The notes beneath the pieces were generated by a model that was not told where the DNA came from, made no database searches, and saw nothing but the letters and a program-made list of their open reading frames with translations. Below, one piece after another: positions 7,042-14,317 of a stretch of DNA of 64,000 bases (its first letter is position 1; each line of letters opens with the position of its first letter). This DNA is from Actinomadura terrae. GTDB lineage: Bacteria; Actinomycetota; Actinomycetes; Streptosporangiales; Streptosporangiaceae. The DNA lies in the NCBI RefSeq assembly GCF_022751215.1, contig NZ_JAICDG010000010.1, positions 62,001-126,000 of the forward strand, read 5' to 3'. Made by a program: the position numbers and the translations under genes.

Positions 7042-9207
7042 ATGGCGGACAAGGGAGGCCACCCGGGAGCCCCCGGCAGGGCACCGGAGGCCGGCGGGTG
7101 CGACAGGGTGCGCAACGTCGCGCTGGTCGGCCATTCGGGGGCGGGCAAGACCACGCTGGTGGAGGCGCTGCTGGCCGCGACGGGGACGGTGCAGCGCGCG
7201 GGGCGGGTCGAGGACGGCACCACCGTCAGCGACTTCGACGAGGTCGAGATGCGCCAGCAGCGCTCGGTCAACCTCGCGCTCGCGCCCCTCCAGTACGGCG
7301 ACATCAAGATCAACCTGCTCGACACCCCCGGGTACGCCGACTTCACCGGCGACCTGCGGGCCGGGCTGCGGGCCGCCGACGCCGCGCTGTTCGTGATCTC
7401 GGCGGTGGACGGCGTCGACGGGCTGACCCGGATGCTGTGGGAGGAGTGCGCGGCCGTCCAGATGCCCCGCGCGGTCGTCATCACCAAGATCGACCAGCAG
7501 CGCGGCGACTTCGACGACGTCGTGCTCGGCTGCCAGGACGCCTTCGGCGAGGGCGTGCTGCCGCTGTACTTCCCGGCGGCGGGCGACGACGGGCTGGCCG
7601 GCCTGGTCGGGCTGCTGACGCGCCGCTGCCTGGACTACTCCACCGGCGAGCGCACCGAGTGCGACCCCGACCCCCGCTACCTGGACCAGATCGCCGAGCA
7701 GCGCGCGTCGCTGATCGAGGGGATCATCCAGGAGAGCGAGGACGAGACCCTCATGGACCGGTACCTGTCCGGTGAGGAGATCGACGTCAAGGCCCTCATC
7801 GAGGACCTGGAGACCGCGGTCGCGCGGGGCAGCTTCTACCCCGTCCTCGCCACGTCGGTGCCGCACGGCGACCATCCCGGCCCGGTGATCGGGATGCGGG
7901 AGCTGCTGGAGCTCATGGCGCAGGCGTTCCCGTCCCCGCTGGAGCACGGCATCCCGCCCGTGACGCCGGTGAAGGGCGGGCCGCCCAAGGAGCTCGCCTG
8001 CGACCCCGAGGGGCCGCTGGTCGCCGAGGTCGTCAAGACCACCTCCGACCCCTACGTCGGCCGGATCTCGCTGGTCCGCGTGTTCTCCGGGACGCTGCGT
8101 CCCGACAGCGTCGTGCACGTCTCCGGGCACGGCATGGCGGACCGGGGCCACGAGGACCACGACGTCGACGAGCGCGTCGGCGCCCTCACCTCGCCGCTCG
8201 GCAAGACCCAGCGGACCGTCTCCTCCTGCGCGGCGGGCGACATCTGCGCGGTGGCCAAGCTGGCGCGCGCCGAGACCGGCGACACCCTCTCCGACCCGTC
8301 GGCGCCCATGCTGATGGCTCCCTGGTCGATGCCCGACCCGCTGCTGCCGGTCGCGATCCGGGCCCATTCCAAGGCGGACGAGGACAAGCTCAGCCAGGCC
8401 CTCGCCCGGCTCGTCGCCGAGGACCCGACGCTCCGCCTGGAGAACAACCCCGAGACCCGCCAGCTCGTCCTGTGGTGCATGGGCGAGGCGCACGCGGACG
8501 TGCTGATCGACCGGCTGCGCGCCCGCTACGGCGTCGAGGTCGAGCGGATCGACCTGCGGGTCCCGCTGCGCGAGACGTTCGGCGGCGCGGCCAAGGGTCT
8601 CGGCCGGCACGTCAAGCAGAGCGGCGGGCACGGCCAGTACGGCATCTGCCACATCGACGTGGAGCCGCTGCCGTCCGGCGAGGGGTTCGAGTTCGTCGAC
8701 AAGATCGTCGGAGGGGTGGTGCCCCGGCAGTTCATCCCCTCGGTGGAGAAGGGCGTCCGGCAGCAGATGGGGCGCGGCGTGTCCGCGGGCTACCCGCTCG
8801 TGGACATCAAGGTCACCCTGCACGACGGCAAGGCCCACTCGGTCGACTCCTCCGACATGGCCTTCCAGGCCGCCGGGGCCCTCGCCCTGAAGGACGCGGC
8901 GGGCGCGGTGCCGATCCTGCTGCTGGAGCCGGTGGACGAGGTGGCCGTGCTGATCGCCGACGAGTACGTGGGCGCGGTCATGTCCGACCTGACCTCCCGG
9001 CGCGGCCGGGTCCTCGGCTCCGAGGCCGTCCCGGGCGGCCGAACGATGATCAAGGCGGAGGTCCCGCAGCTGGAGATCATCCGGTACGCGATCGACCTGC
9101 GGTCCATGTCCCAGGGCACCGGCACCTTCAACCGCGGCTTCCTCCGCTACGAGCCGCTCCCCTCGCACCTCGCCGAGAAGGTCGCCGCGGGCTCGCGCGA
9201 CGGCTGA
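7042..9207 (+). CDS. Elongation factor G-like protein EF-G2 (translational GTPase)
   Basis: 721 residues with EF-G architecture: G domain (about 20-280), domain II, domains III-V. G1 is GHSGAGKTT and G3 is DTPGYADF. G4 is TKID instead of the canonical NKxD, as in the actinobacterial FusA2 type. Domain IV has the HVKQSGGHGQYG and GGVVPRQFIPSVEKG segments of EF-G. FusA2-type proteins are considered auxiliary and their role is not settled. The ATG follows a near-perfect Shine-Dalgarno (AGGAGGT, 4 nt spacer), suggesting strong translation. It is the first gene of a plus-strand block lying between pgsA and the HIT gene. Confidence 0.9.
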   Translation: MADKGGHPGAPGRAPEAGGCDRVRNVALVGHSGAGKTTLVEALLAATGTVQRAGRVEDGTTVSDFDEVEMRQQRSVNLALAPLQYGDIKINLLDTPGYADFTGDLRAGLRAADAALFVISAVDGVDGLTRMLWEECAAVQMPRAVVITKIDQQRGDFDDVVLGCQDAFGEGVLPLYFPAAGDDGLAGLVGLLTRRCLDYSTGERTECDPDPRYLDQIAEQRASLIEGIIQESEDETLMDRYLSGEEIDVKALIEDLETAVARGSFYPVLATSVPHGDHPGPVIGMRELLELMAQAFPSPLEHGIPPVTPVKGGPPKELACDPEGPLVAEVVKTTSDPYVGRISLVRVFSGTLRPDSVVHVSGHGMADRGHEDHDVDERVGALTSPLGKTQRTVSSCAAGDICAVAKLARAETGDTLSDPSAPMLMAPWSMPDPLLPVAIRAHSKADEDKLSQALARLVAEDPTLRLENNPETRQLVLWCMGEAHADVLIDRLRARYGVEVERIDLRVPLRETFGGAAKGLGRHVKQSGGHGQYGICHIDVEPLPSGEGFEFVDKIVGGVVPRQFIPSVEKGVRQQMGRGVSAGYPLVDIKVTLHDGKAHSVDSSDMAFQAAGALALKDAAGAVPILLLEPVDEVAVLIADEYVGAVMSDLTSRRGRVLGSEAVPGGRTMIKAEVPQLEIIRYAIDLRSMSQGTGTFNRGFLRYEPLPSHLAEKVAAGSRDG

Positions 9208-9224
9208 CCCCCACCGGAGGACAT

Positions 9225-9255
9225 GGGGGCGGCCGGGTCCGGCCGGGCCGCCCCC
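9225..9255 (+). terminator. Intrinsic-type terminator hairpin after the EF-G-like gene
   Basis: A perfect 10-bp G/C stem (GGGGGCGGCC at 9225-9234, GGCCGCCCCC at 9246-9255) with an 11-nt loop starts 17 bp after the stop codon. There is no U-tract, which is common in high-GC actinomycetes. Confidence 0.7.
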
Positions 9256-9377
9256 ACCTGGGATCTCCCCCTGAAGTTCATCCTCACGCCACCCGCCTCT
9301 CATCCCACAGGGTGAGTGGCGGTTCAGCCGCCCGGTCGATCAACTCCAAGACCCGGCGTGACACGCTGGATCATGCT

Positions 9378-10250
9378 ATGGACGCTACGGGGATGGAACG
9401 GCGGCCGGGGCGGCGCCGGGTGCTCAAGGGGCTCGGGCTCGCCGCCGGGGGGCTTCTGGTGGGCGGTGCGGGAGTAGCCGCCGAACAGGAGTGGAAGCGC
9501 GACGCGGCGCCGCTGTCGGCGTCGTCGGTGGACTCCTGGCGGCCGGAGGGCGGGCAGGTCGAGGTCGTCTGGGCCGTCGACACCGCGCGCCGGCTGGCGG
9601 CGCTCACCTTCGACGACGGGCCGATGGGCCACTGGACGCCGCAGACCCTCGACATCCTGGACGCCGAGCGGGTCAGCGCCACGTTCTTCGTCGTCGGCAG
9701 CCGGCTCGTCCGCAACGCCGGGCTGGTCAAGGGGCGGCTCGGCCGCCACGAGGTCGGCAACCACACCTGGAACCACGACGACCTGTCGAGGATGAGCCAC
9801 GCCCGCGCCTACCGGTCCATCCACCGCACCCACGAGGCGATCACCGAGGTCACCGGCCGGGCCCCGACGCTGCTACGGCCGCCCTGGGGGCGGCTCGGCG
9901 GGACGACCCTGCACGTCGCCGCCCAGCACGGCTACGACATCGCCCTGTGGTCGCTGCTGGTGCAGGACCGGCGGTTCGGCGACGAGCCGTCCGAGCTGGT
10001 GAAGGCCGTGGTCGACAACACCCGTCCCGGCACGATCCTGCTCGCCCACGACGTCGGCGCGCGCAGCCGCGAGGTCGCCGTGCGGCAGCTGCCCACCATG
10101 ATCCGGGGCCTGCGCGCCAAGGGCTTCGAGTTCGTCACGGTCTCCGAGCTGCGCCGGAACGCGTCCCCGCCGAAGGCGGGCGGCGCGGGCGGGCCGGGGG
10201 GCGGCACGGGCAAGCCGGTGTCCGTCCCCGCGCGGCAGCGGCGGCCCTAG
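9378..10250 (+). CDS. Polysaccharide deacetylase (NodB/CE4 family), Tat-exported
   Basis: 290 residues. The N-terminus RRPGRRRVLKGLGLAAGGLLVGGAG has a twin-arginine motif followed by a hydrophobic core, so export by the Tat route is likely. The CE4 motifs appear in order: TFDDGP (motif 1, about residue 77), HTWNH (motif 2, metal-binding H-x3-H), RPPWG (motif 3) and ILLAHD (motif 5, catalytic His). The likely substrate is N-acetylated peptidoglycan or chitin-like glycan outside the cell. ATG at 9378 or 9393 is possible. The C-terminal 30 residues are a Gly/Pro tail. Confidence 0.88.
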   Translation: MDATGMERRPGRRRVLKGLGLAAGGLLVGGAGVAAEQEWKRDAAPLSASSVDSWRPEGGQVEVVWAVDTARRLAALTFDDGPMGHWTPQTLDILDAERVSATFFVVGSRLVRNAGLVKGRLGRHEVGNHTWNHDDLSRMSHARAYRSIHRTHEAITEVTGRAPTLLRPPWGRLGGTTLHVAAQHGYDIALWSLLVQDRRFGDEPSELVKAVVDNTRPGTILLAHDVGARSREVAVRQLPTMIRGLRAKGFEFVTVSELRRNASPPKAGGAGGPGGGTGKPVSVPARQRRP

Positions 10251-10259
10251 GGTAGGACG

Positions 10260-10715
10260 ATGCACTTTCCGGCCCTCCGCCTCGGCACGCGCGCCAGGCT
10301 CTGGCGGTCCGCCGTCGCGGCGGCCGGCATCGGCGCGCTGCTCTACACCAGCGCCTACGGGGCCGACGACGACTTCCCGTTCGGGCCCATGACGCAGTTC
10401 GCGTTCTCGGTCGAGAACGACGGCGGCGAGATCGTCTCCCACTGGCTGGAGGCCGACACCGCGACGGGCGCGCACGTGAAGCTGTCCATGGACGCGGTGG
10501 GGTCGGGCATGAAGCGCGCCGAGATCGAGGGCCAGATGACCCGGCTCGCGCGCGACCCGTCCCTGCTCCAGGGCATCGCGGCGGGGCAGCACCGGCTGCA
10601 CCCGAGGGAGCCCCGGCTCACCAGGATCTACATCGTGAAGCAGGTCCAGACGTTGAAACACGGGAAGGTCGTGTCGACGACCAGGACGAACGCCGTCGTC
10701 TGGGGGGTGCGGTGA
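10260..10715 (+). CDS. Hypothetical membrane-anchored protein, partner of the HTTM gene
   Basis: 151 residues with one hydrophobic N-terminal segment (about 15-34, RSAVAAAGIGALLYTSAYG) and a soluble, probably extracytoplasmic domain with no family I recognise. The start is 9 bp after the deacetylase stop; AGGA lies just upstream, and the sequence TAGGGT (10248-10253), which contains that stop, could also be a -10 element. The stop overlaps the next start (GTGA), so it is coupled to the HTTM protein and probably works with it. Confidence 0.75.
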   Translation: MHFPALRLGTRARLWRSAVAAAGIGALLYTSAYGADDDFPFGPMTQFAFSVENDGGEIVSHWLEADTATGAHVKLSMDAVGSGMKRAEIEGQMTRLARDPSLLQGIAAGQHRLHPREPRLTRIYIVKQVQTLKHGKVVSTTRTNAVVWGVR

Positions 10716-11653
10716 CGGCCGCCGCGGCGCCGGAGACGCCCGCCCCCACGCAGCAGGACGCGGCGCCCCGCCGGACCCCGTGGGACTGCTGGTGGTTCGG
10801 GCCGGTACCGCGCGCCCGGATCGCCTGGCTGCGGATTCTCGGGTACGGGTTCCTGCCGTTCGACATGCTGCTGCTGACCAGTAGCTCGATGGCGCACGCG
10901 CGGCTGCCCGCCGACCTGTACCAGCCGGTGCGGCTGGCGCGCTGGCTGCACCTACCCGCGCCCACGCCGAACGCCATGACCGCGCTGCTGGTGGTGACGA
11001 TCGCCGCCGGGCTCGTCGCGGCGACCGGGCGCGTCCTGCCCCGGCTCACCGGCTACCTCACGGCCTGCGGCTACCTGTGGTGGGTCACGATCAGCATGTC
11101 CTACGGCAAGGTGGACCACGACCACCTGGCGCTGGTCATCGCCCTGTTCGTGCTGCCGAGCGTCGGACGCGCGGGCGTCGGCGACCGGCGCCCCTGCGAG
11201 TCCTCGGCGTGGTCGATCCGGTGCGTCCAGATCTCGGTGGTCGCGGCCTACTTCCTGTCGGCGTGGGCGAAGGTCCGCATCGGCGGGTTCCCCGACTGGC
11301 CGAACGGCGCCACCGTGCAGTGGGCGCTGAGCAGGCGCGGGACGCCGTTCGGGCGCAGCCTCATCGACTACCCGCTGCTGCTCAAGATCAGCCAGTGGTT
11401 CATGTTCCTGGCGGAGGCGACCTCGCCCGCGCTGCTGTTCCTGCGCGGGTGGCCGCTCTACCTGCTGGTGCTGTTCTTCGCGGGCTTCCACGCCGTCACG
11501 TACGCGCTGATGACGATCCACTTCCTGCCGCACGCGATCTGGCTGGCGGCGTTCCTGCCGCTGGAGCGGCTCACCGGCCTGCTGCCCGAGCGGCTGCGCG
11601 GTGGGGCCGCCGCCGCGCCCGCCGACGACACGGCGGAGCCGGCGCAGGCCTGA
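10712..11653 (+). CDS. HTTM-domain integral membrane protein
   Basis: 313 residues, with about six hydrophobic helices between residues 40 and 285. The pattern is that of HTTM (horizontally transferred transmembrane) proteins related to vitamin K-dependent gamma-carboxylase: an R-I-x-WLRI-x2-YGFLPFD start, a helix with YFLSAWAKVRIGGFPDWPNG, and FHAVTYALMTIHFLPHAIWLAAFLP. The carboxylase activity itself is not implied. The GTG start overlaps the upstream stop. A DCC oxidoreductase gene faces it 46 bp downstream; HTTM and DCC genes often travel together, so a joint envelope redox or modification role is a reasonable guess. Confidence 0.83.
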   Translation: MTAAAAPETPAPTQQDAAPRRTPWDCWWFGPVPRARIAWLRILGYGFLPFDMLLLTSSSMAHARLPADLYQPVRLARWLHLPAPTPNAMTALLVVTIAAGLVAATGRVLPRLTGYLTACGYLWWVTISMSYGKVDHDHLALVIALFVLPSVGRAGVGDRRPCESSAWSIRCVQISVVAAYFLSAWAKVRIGGFPDWPNGATVQWALSRRGTPFGRSLIDYPLLLKISQWFMFLAEATSPALLFLRGWPLYLLVLFFAGFHAVTYALMTIHFLPHAIWLAAFLPLERLTGLLPERLRGGAAAAPADDTAEPAQA

Positions 11654-11699
11654 TCAGGTCTGGCCGGGCCGTCCGGGCCGCGCCGTCAGGCCCGCGCCG

Positions 11700-12095
11700 T
11701 CAGCCGGACGCCCCGGGCCGCCGCGCGGCGGGCAGCGCGCACGCCGCCGTGCCGCCCGGCATCCGCTGCCGGTTGTTCGCCACCAGCCGGTAGACGACGT
11801 GCGCCGCCCAGCTCACCGGGGGGACGCGCATGACGACGCCCAGCGCGCGCCAGGGGCCGCCCGCGGCGGTCAGCAGCCGCCCGATCGCCTCGGCGCCGCC
11901 GCTGATCCGGCCCGCCCTGTCGATCCACAGGACCTCGTGCTCGGCCCGCTCCGCCGTGGTGCCGAGCGCGTCGAGGTCGGCGAACTGGAACGCCACGACC
12001 GTCGCGTCCACGGGCACGCGGCGCTCCAGGAACCGCACCGAGGACGTGCAGAACCCGCAGTCGCCGTCGTACACGAGGACGGGCCGCTCCCTCAT
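11700..12095 (-). CDS. DCC-family thiol-disulfide oxidoreductase (DUF393)
   Basis: 131 residues starting RERPVLVYDGDCGFC. The YDGDCGFC motif, with Asp-x-Asp-Cys-x2-Cys, is the signature of the DCC family of thioredoxin-like proteins; the mid-region VLWIDRAGRISGGAEAIGRLL is also typical. GGGAGG precedes the ATG. The reading frame stays open upstream through the HIT gene, but that is a shadow. The stop faces that of the HTTM gene. Confidence 0.88.
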   Translation of the reverse strand: MRERPVLVYDGDCGFCTSSVRFLERRVPVDATVVAFQFADLDALGTTAERAEHEVLWIDRAGRISGGAEAIGRLLTAAGGPWRALGVVMRVPPVSWAAHVVYRLVANNRQRMPGGTAACALPAARRPGASG

Positions 12096-12136
12096 CTGAC
12101 CTCCCGACCGCACGGAACCTCCGGTCGCCGCGCCGC

Positions 12137-12763
12137 TCACGGGTGCGGCCACGCGTCGGCGAGCAGCTGCCGGGTGTCGCGCAGGAGCTGCGGGAGCACC
12201 TTCGTGTGCCCAACGACCGGCATGAAGTTGGTGTCGCCGCCCCAGCGCGGCACGACGTGCTGGTGCAGGTGCGCGGCGATGCCCGCGCCCGCGACCAGGC
12301 CGAGGTTCATGCCGACGTTGAACCCCTGCGCGCCGCTGGCCTTGCGCAGCGCCGCGAGGGCTCGCTGGGTGAACACCGCGAGCTCGCGGTACTCCGGCTC
12401 GTCGAGGTCGCCGTAGTCGGCGACGTGCCGGTACGGGACGACCATGAGGTGCCCGGAGTTGTAGGGGTAGAGGTTCAGCACCGCGTACACCGCCACGCCG
12501 CGCGCCACGACGAGGCCGTCCTCGTCGGTCATCGCGGGGATCTCGCAGAACGGGCAGCCGTCGTCGGCCTCGGTGCCGGTCGGCTTGCCCTCGCCCTTGA
12601 TGTAGGCCATGCGGTGGGGGGTCCACAGCCGCTGGAAGTTGTCGGGCGTGCCCGCCCCGCCCCTCTCCTCCTCGATGCGGGGGCTGCGTTCGGTCCCGGA
12701 GCCGGCGCCGGACGCGTCGTCGCGCCCCGTCCGGTCCACCGGCTCATCCGGCTCTGCGCTCAA
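12137..12763 (-). CDS. HIT-domain nucleotide hydrolase/phosphorylase (Ap4A-type)
   Basis: 208 residues from a TTG start at 12763, chosen because AAGGAGA sits 9 nt upstream and no ATG/GTG in frame is better placed before the conserved region. The HIT motif is HLHQHVVPRW near residue 170; CPFCEI and LNLYPYNSGHLMVVPYRH are typical of the Ap4A phosphorylase-like HIT group conserved next to thrS and pgsA in actinobacteria. The N-terminal 45 residues are acidic and poorly conserved. Confidence 0.88.
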   Translation of the reverse strand: MSAEPDEPVDRTGRDDASGAGSGTERSPRIEEERGGAGTPDNFQRLWTPHRMAYIKGEGKPTGTEADDGCPFCEIPAMTDEDGLVVARGVAVYAVLNLYPYNSGHLMVVPYRHVADYGDLDEPEYRELAVFTQRALAALRKASGAQGFNVGMNLGLVAGAGIAAHLHQHVVPRWGGDTNFMPVVGHTKVLPQLLRDTRQLLADAWPHP

Positions 12764-12945
12764 GGCGGCGGTCTCCTTTTGTTCACGGCCTGACCAGCAG
12801 CATAGAGAGGGACGCGCGGGCCCCTGTAGCCGGGCTCCCCCGGCCGCGGGGCCCCGCTGGTGACGCGCCCGCGAAAGCGCTGTTGCGTGACGTCCGGCGG
12901 CCCGCTCCGCCACCATGGTCACCTAGCCGACCACAGGGAGCGATC

Positions 12946-13578
12946 ATGACCGACCCCGACCAGGGCCGCGCCGGCGACGGCGGCGAGCCGCGCGCCGAGG
13001 CCGGGTCGCTGCCGTTCTACCCCGGCCCGCCGGGACGGCCGGGGCCGGGGCCGGGGCCGCTGCCGCCGGGCGCCCCGCTCTCGGCGCCGCCGGCCTCGCT
13101 CATCCCGCACATGCCCGCTCCCGCCGCCGCGCACACGCCGCTGACGCTCCACGGCGGCGGCCCGGGCCCCGCCTCGGCGCCGCCCCTGTCCAAGGAGACC
13201 CCGGACGCGCCGCCGCCCCCGGGGGACGCCGGGGACGCCGCGTCCGTGGACGGCCGCATCACGATCGACGACGAGGTGGTCGAGAAGCTCGTGGCGATGG
13301 CCGCGCTGGAGGTGCGGGGCGTCGCCGGGCTGGTCCCGCGCCCGGGCCAGGACGGCGGGCGCGGCACGGGCGGCGTCCGGGTCCTGATGCACGACGACGA
13401 GGTGACCCTCGACCTCGGCATCGCCGTCGGCTACGGCAGCGTGATCATGGAGGTGGCGCGGATCGTGAAGGCCAATGTGGCACGGGTCGCGGCCCTGATG
13501 CTCGGCATGCGCGTCGCGGCGGTCAACATCGCCGTCGAGGACGTCCGCATGCCCACCGAGCCCCCGCCGACCGCCTAG
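12946..13578 (+). CDS. Asp23/Gls24 envelope stress-type protein with Pro-rich N-terminus
   Basis: 210 residues. The N-terminal half (1-95) is a Gly/Pro/Ala-rich disordered region. The C-terminal half (GRITIDDEVVEKLVAMAALEVRGVAGL ... VNIAVEDVRMP) is the Asp23 domain, found in alkaline-shock and envelope-stress proteins. AGGGAG lies 5 nt before the ATG. It stands alone on the plus strand inside a minus-strand region, without the small membrane partner proteins (AmaP-like) that accompany Asp23 clusters elsewhere. Confidence 0.82.
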   Translation: MTDPDQGRAGDGGEPRAEAGSLPFYPGPPGRPGPGPGPLPPGAPLSAPPASLIPHMPAPAAAHTPLTLHGGGPGPASAPPLSKETPDAPPPPGDAGDAASVDGRITIDDEVVEKLVAMAALEVRGVAGLVPRPGQDGGRGTGGVRVLMHDDEVTLDLGIAVGYGSVIMEVARIVKANVARVAALMLGMRVAAVNIAVEDVRMPTEPPPTA

Positions 13579-13613
13579 GAGGCTCAGCGCGCCCTCAGCC
13601 GTGGGCCGGGACT

Positions 13614-14270
13614 TCAGTGAGCACGCGACTGGGCGGCCACGCGGGCGTAGCAGGTCTGCATGGCGACGCCGAGCGAGATCGTAGTGACCTTGACGCGTTC
13701 GACGAGCGCCGGCGGGACGCCGGTAAAACGGAACGTGTGCGGCGCGCCGCCCCGCACGGCCGCCTGCTGCGACCGGGGCGCGTACCCGCGCAGCGCCATC
13801 TCCGCGCGGATCGCGCCGCTGGCCGACACCGTGATCACGACCTCGACGGCGTCGCGGACCGCGCGGTAGTACGCCGTTCCCGCCGGGCACCAGGTGAGCG
13901 AGGTCCCGCCGCCGTTCTCGCCCGGCATCGGGGGGCCGCCGCCCTCTCCCCCGCCGGTGCCGGGCCGCAGGCCGCCCGTGCCCCCGGTGTCGTCCGTGCC
14001 CTTGGAGCCACCCGGGGACGGGACGATCGGCGGCTCCGACACCCCCGGCGCCGCGGCCGAGGGGGTGCCGCCGGGCCGCGGGGTGACCCGGGCCCCGGCC
14101 GCGCCCCTGCGGCCCTCGTCCTCGTCGATCAGCGGCAGGACCAGGACGACGACGGCGGCCACCACGAGCAGCAGGGCCGTTCCGTAGCCGGCGATCCGGA
14201 CCGGGGCGGAGCCGAGCCCGCGAGGCACGCGGGGCCCGCGGGCCCCGCGACGCGGCCTCGTGGACGTCAT
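13614..14270 (-). CDS. Hypothetical membrane-anchored protein downstream of thrS
   Basis: 218 residues: a basic N-terminus, one transmembrane helix (about 29-49, TALLLVVAAVVVLVLPLI), a long Gly/Pro/Thr-rich extracellular linker (50-130) and a C-terminal domain with two cysteines (TWCPAG, MQTCYAR) that could form a disulfide. I recognise no family. It is 47 bp downstream of thrS on the same strand, so it may be cotranscribed. Confidence 0.65.
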   Translation of the reverse strand: MTSTRPRRGARGPRVPRGLGSAPVRIAGYGTALLLVVAAVVVLVLPLIDEDEGRRGAAGARVTPRPGGTPSAAAPGVSEPPIVPSPGGSKGTDDTGGTGGLRPGTGGGEGGGPPMPGENGGGTSLTWCPAGTAYYRAVRDAVEVVITVSASGAIRAEMALRGYAPRSQQAAVRGGAPHTFRFTGVPPALVERVKVTTISLGVAMQTCYARVAAQSRAH

Positions 14271-14317
14271 CTCCGCGCTCTCCCAGGTCGTGGCACGTGA
14301 CGAGAGAGGGTACCGGC

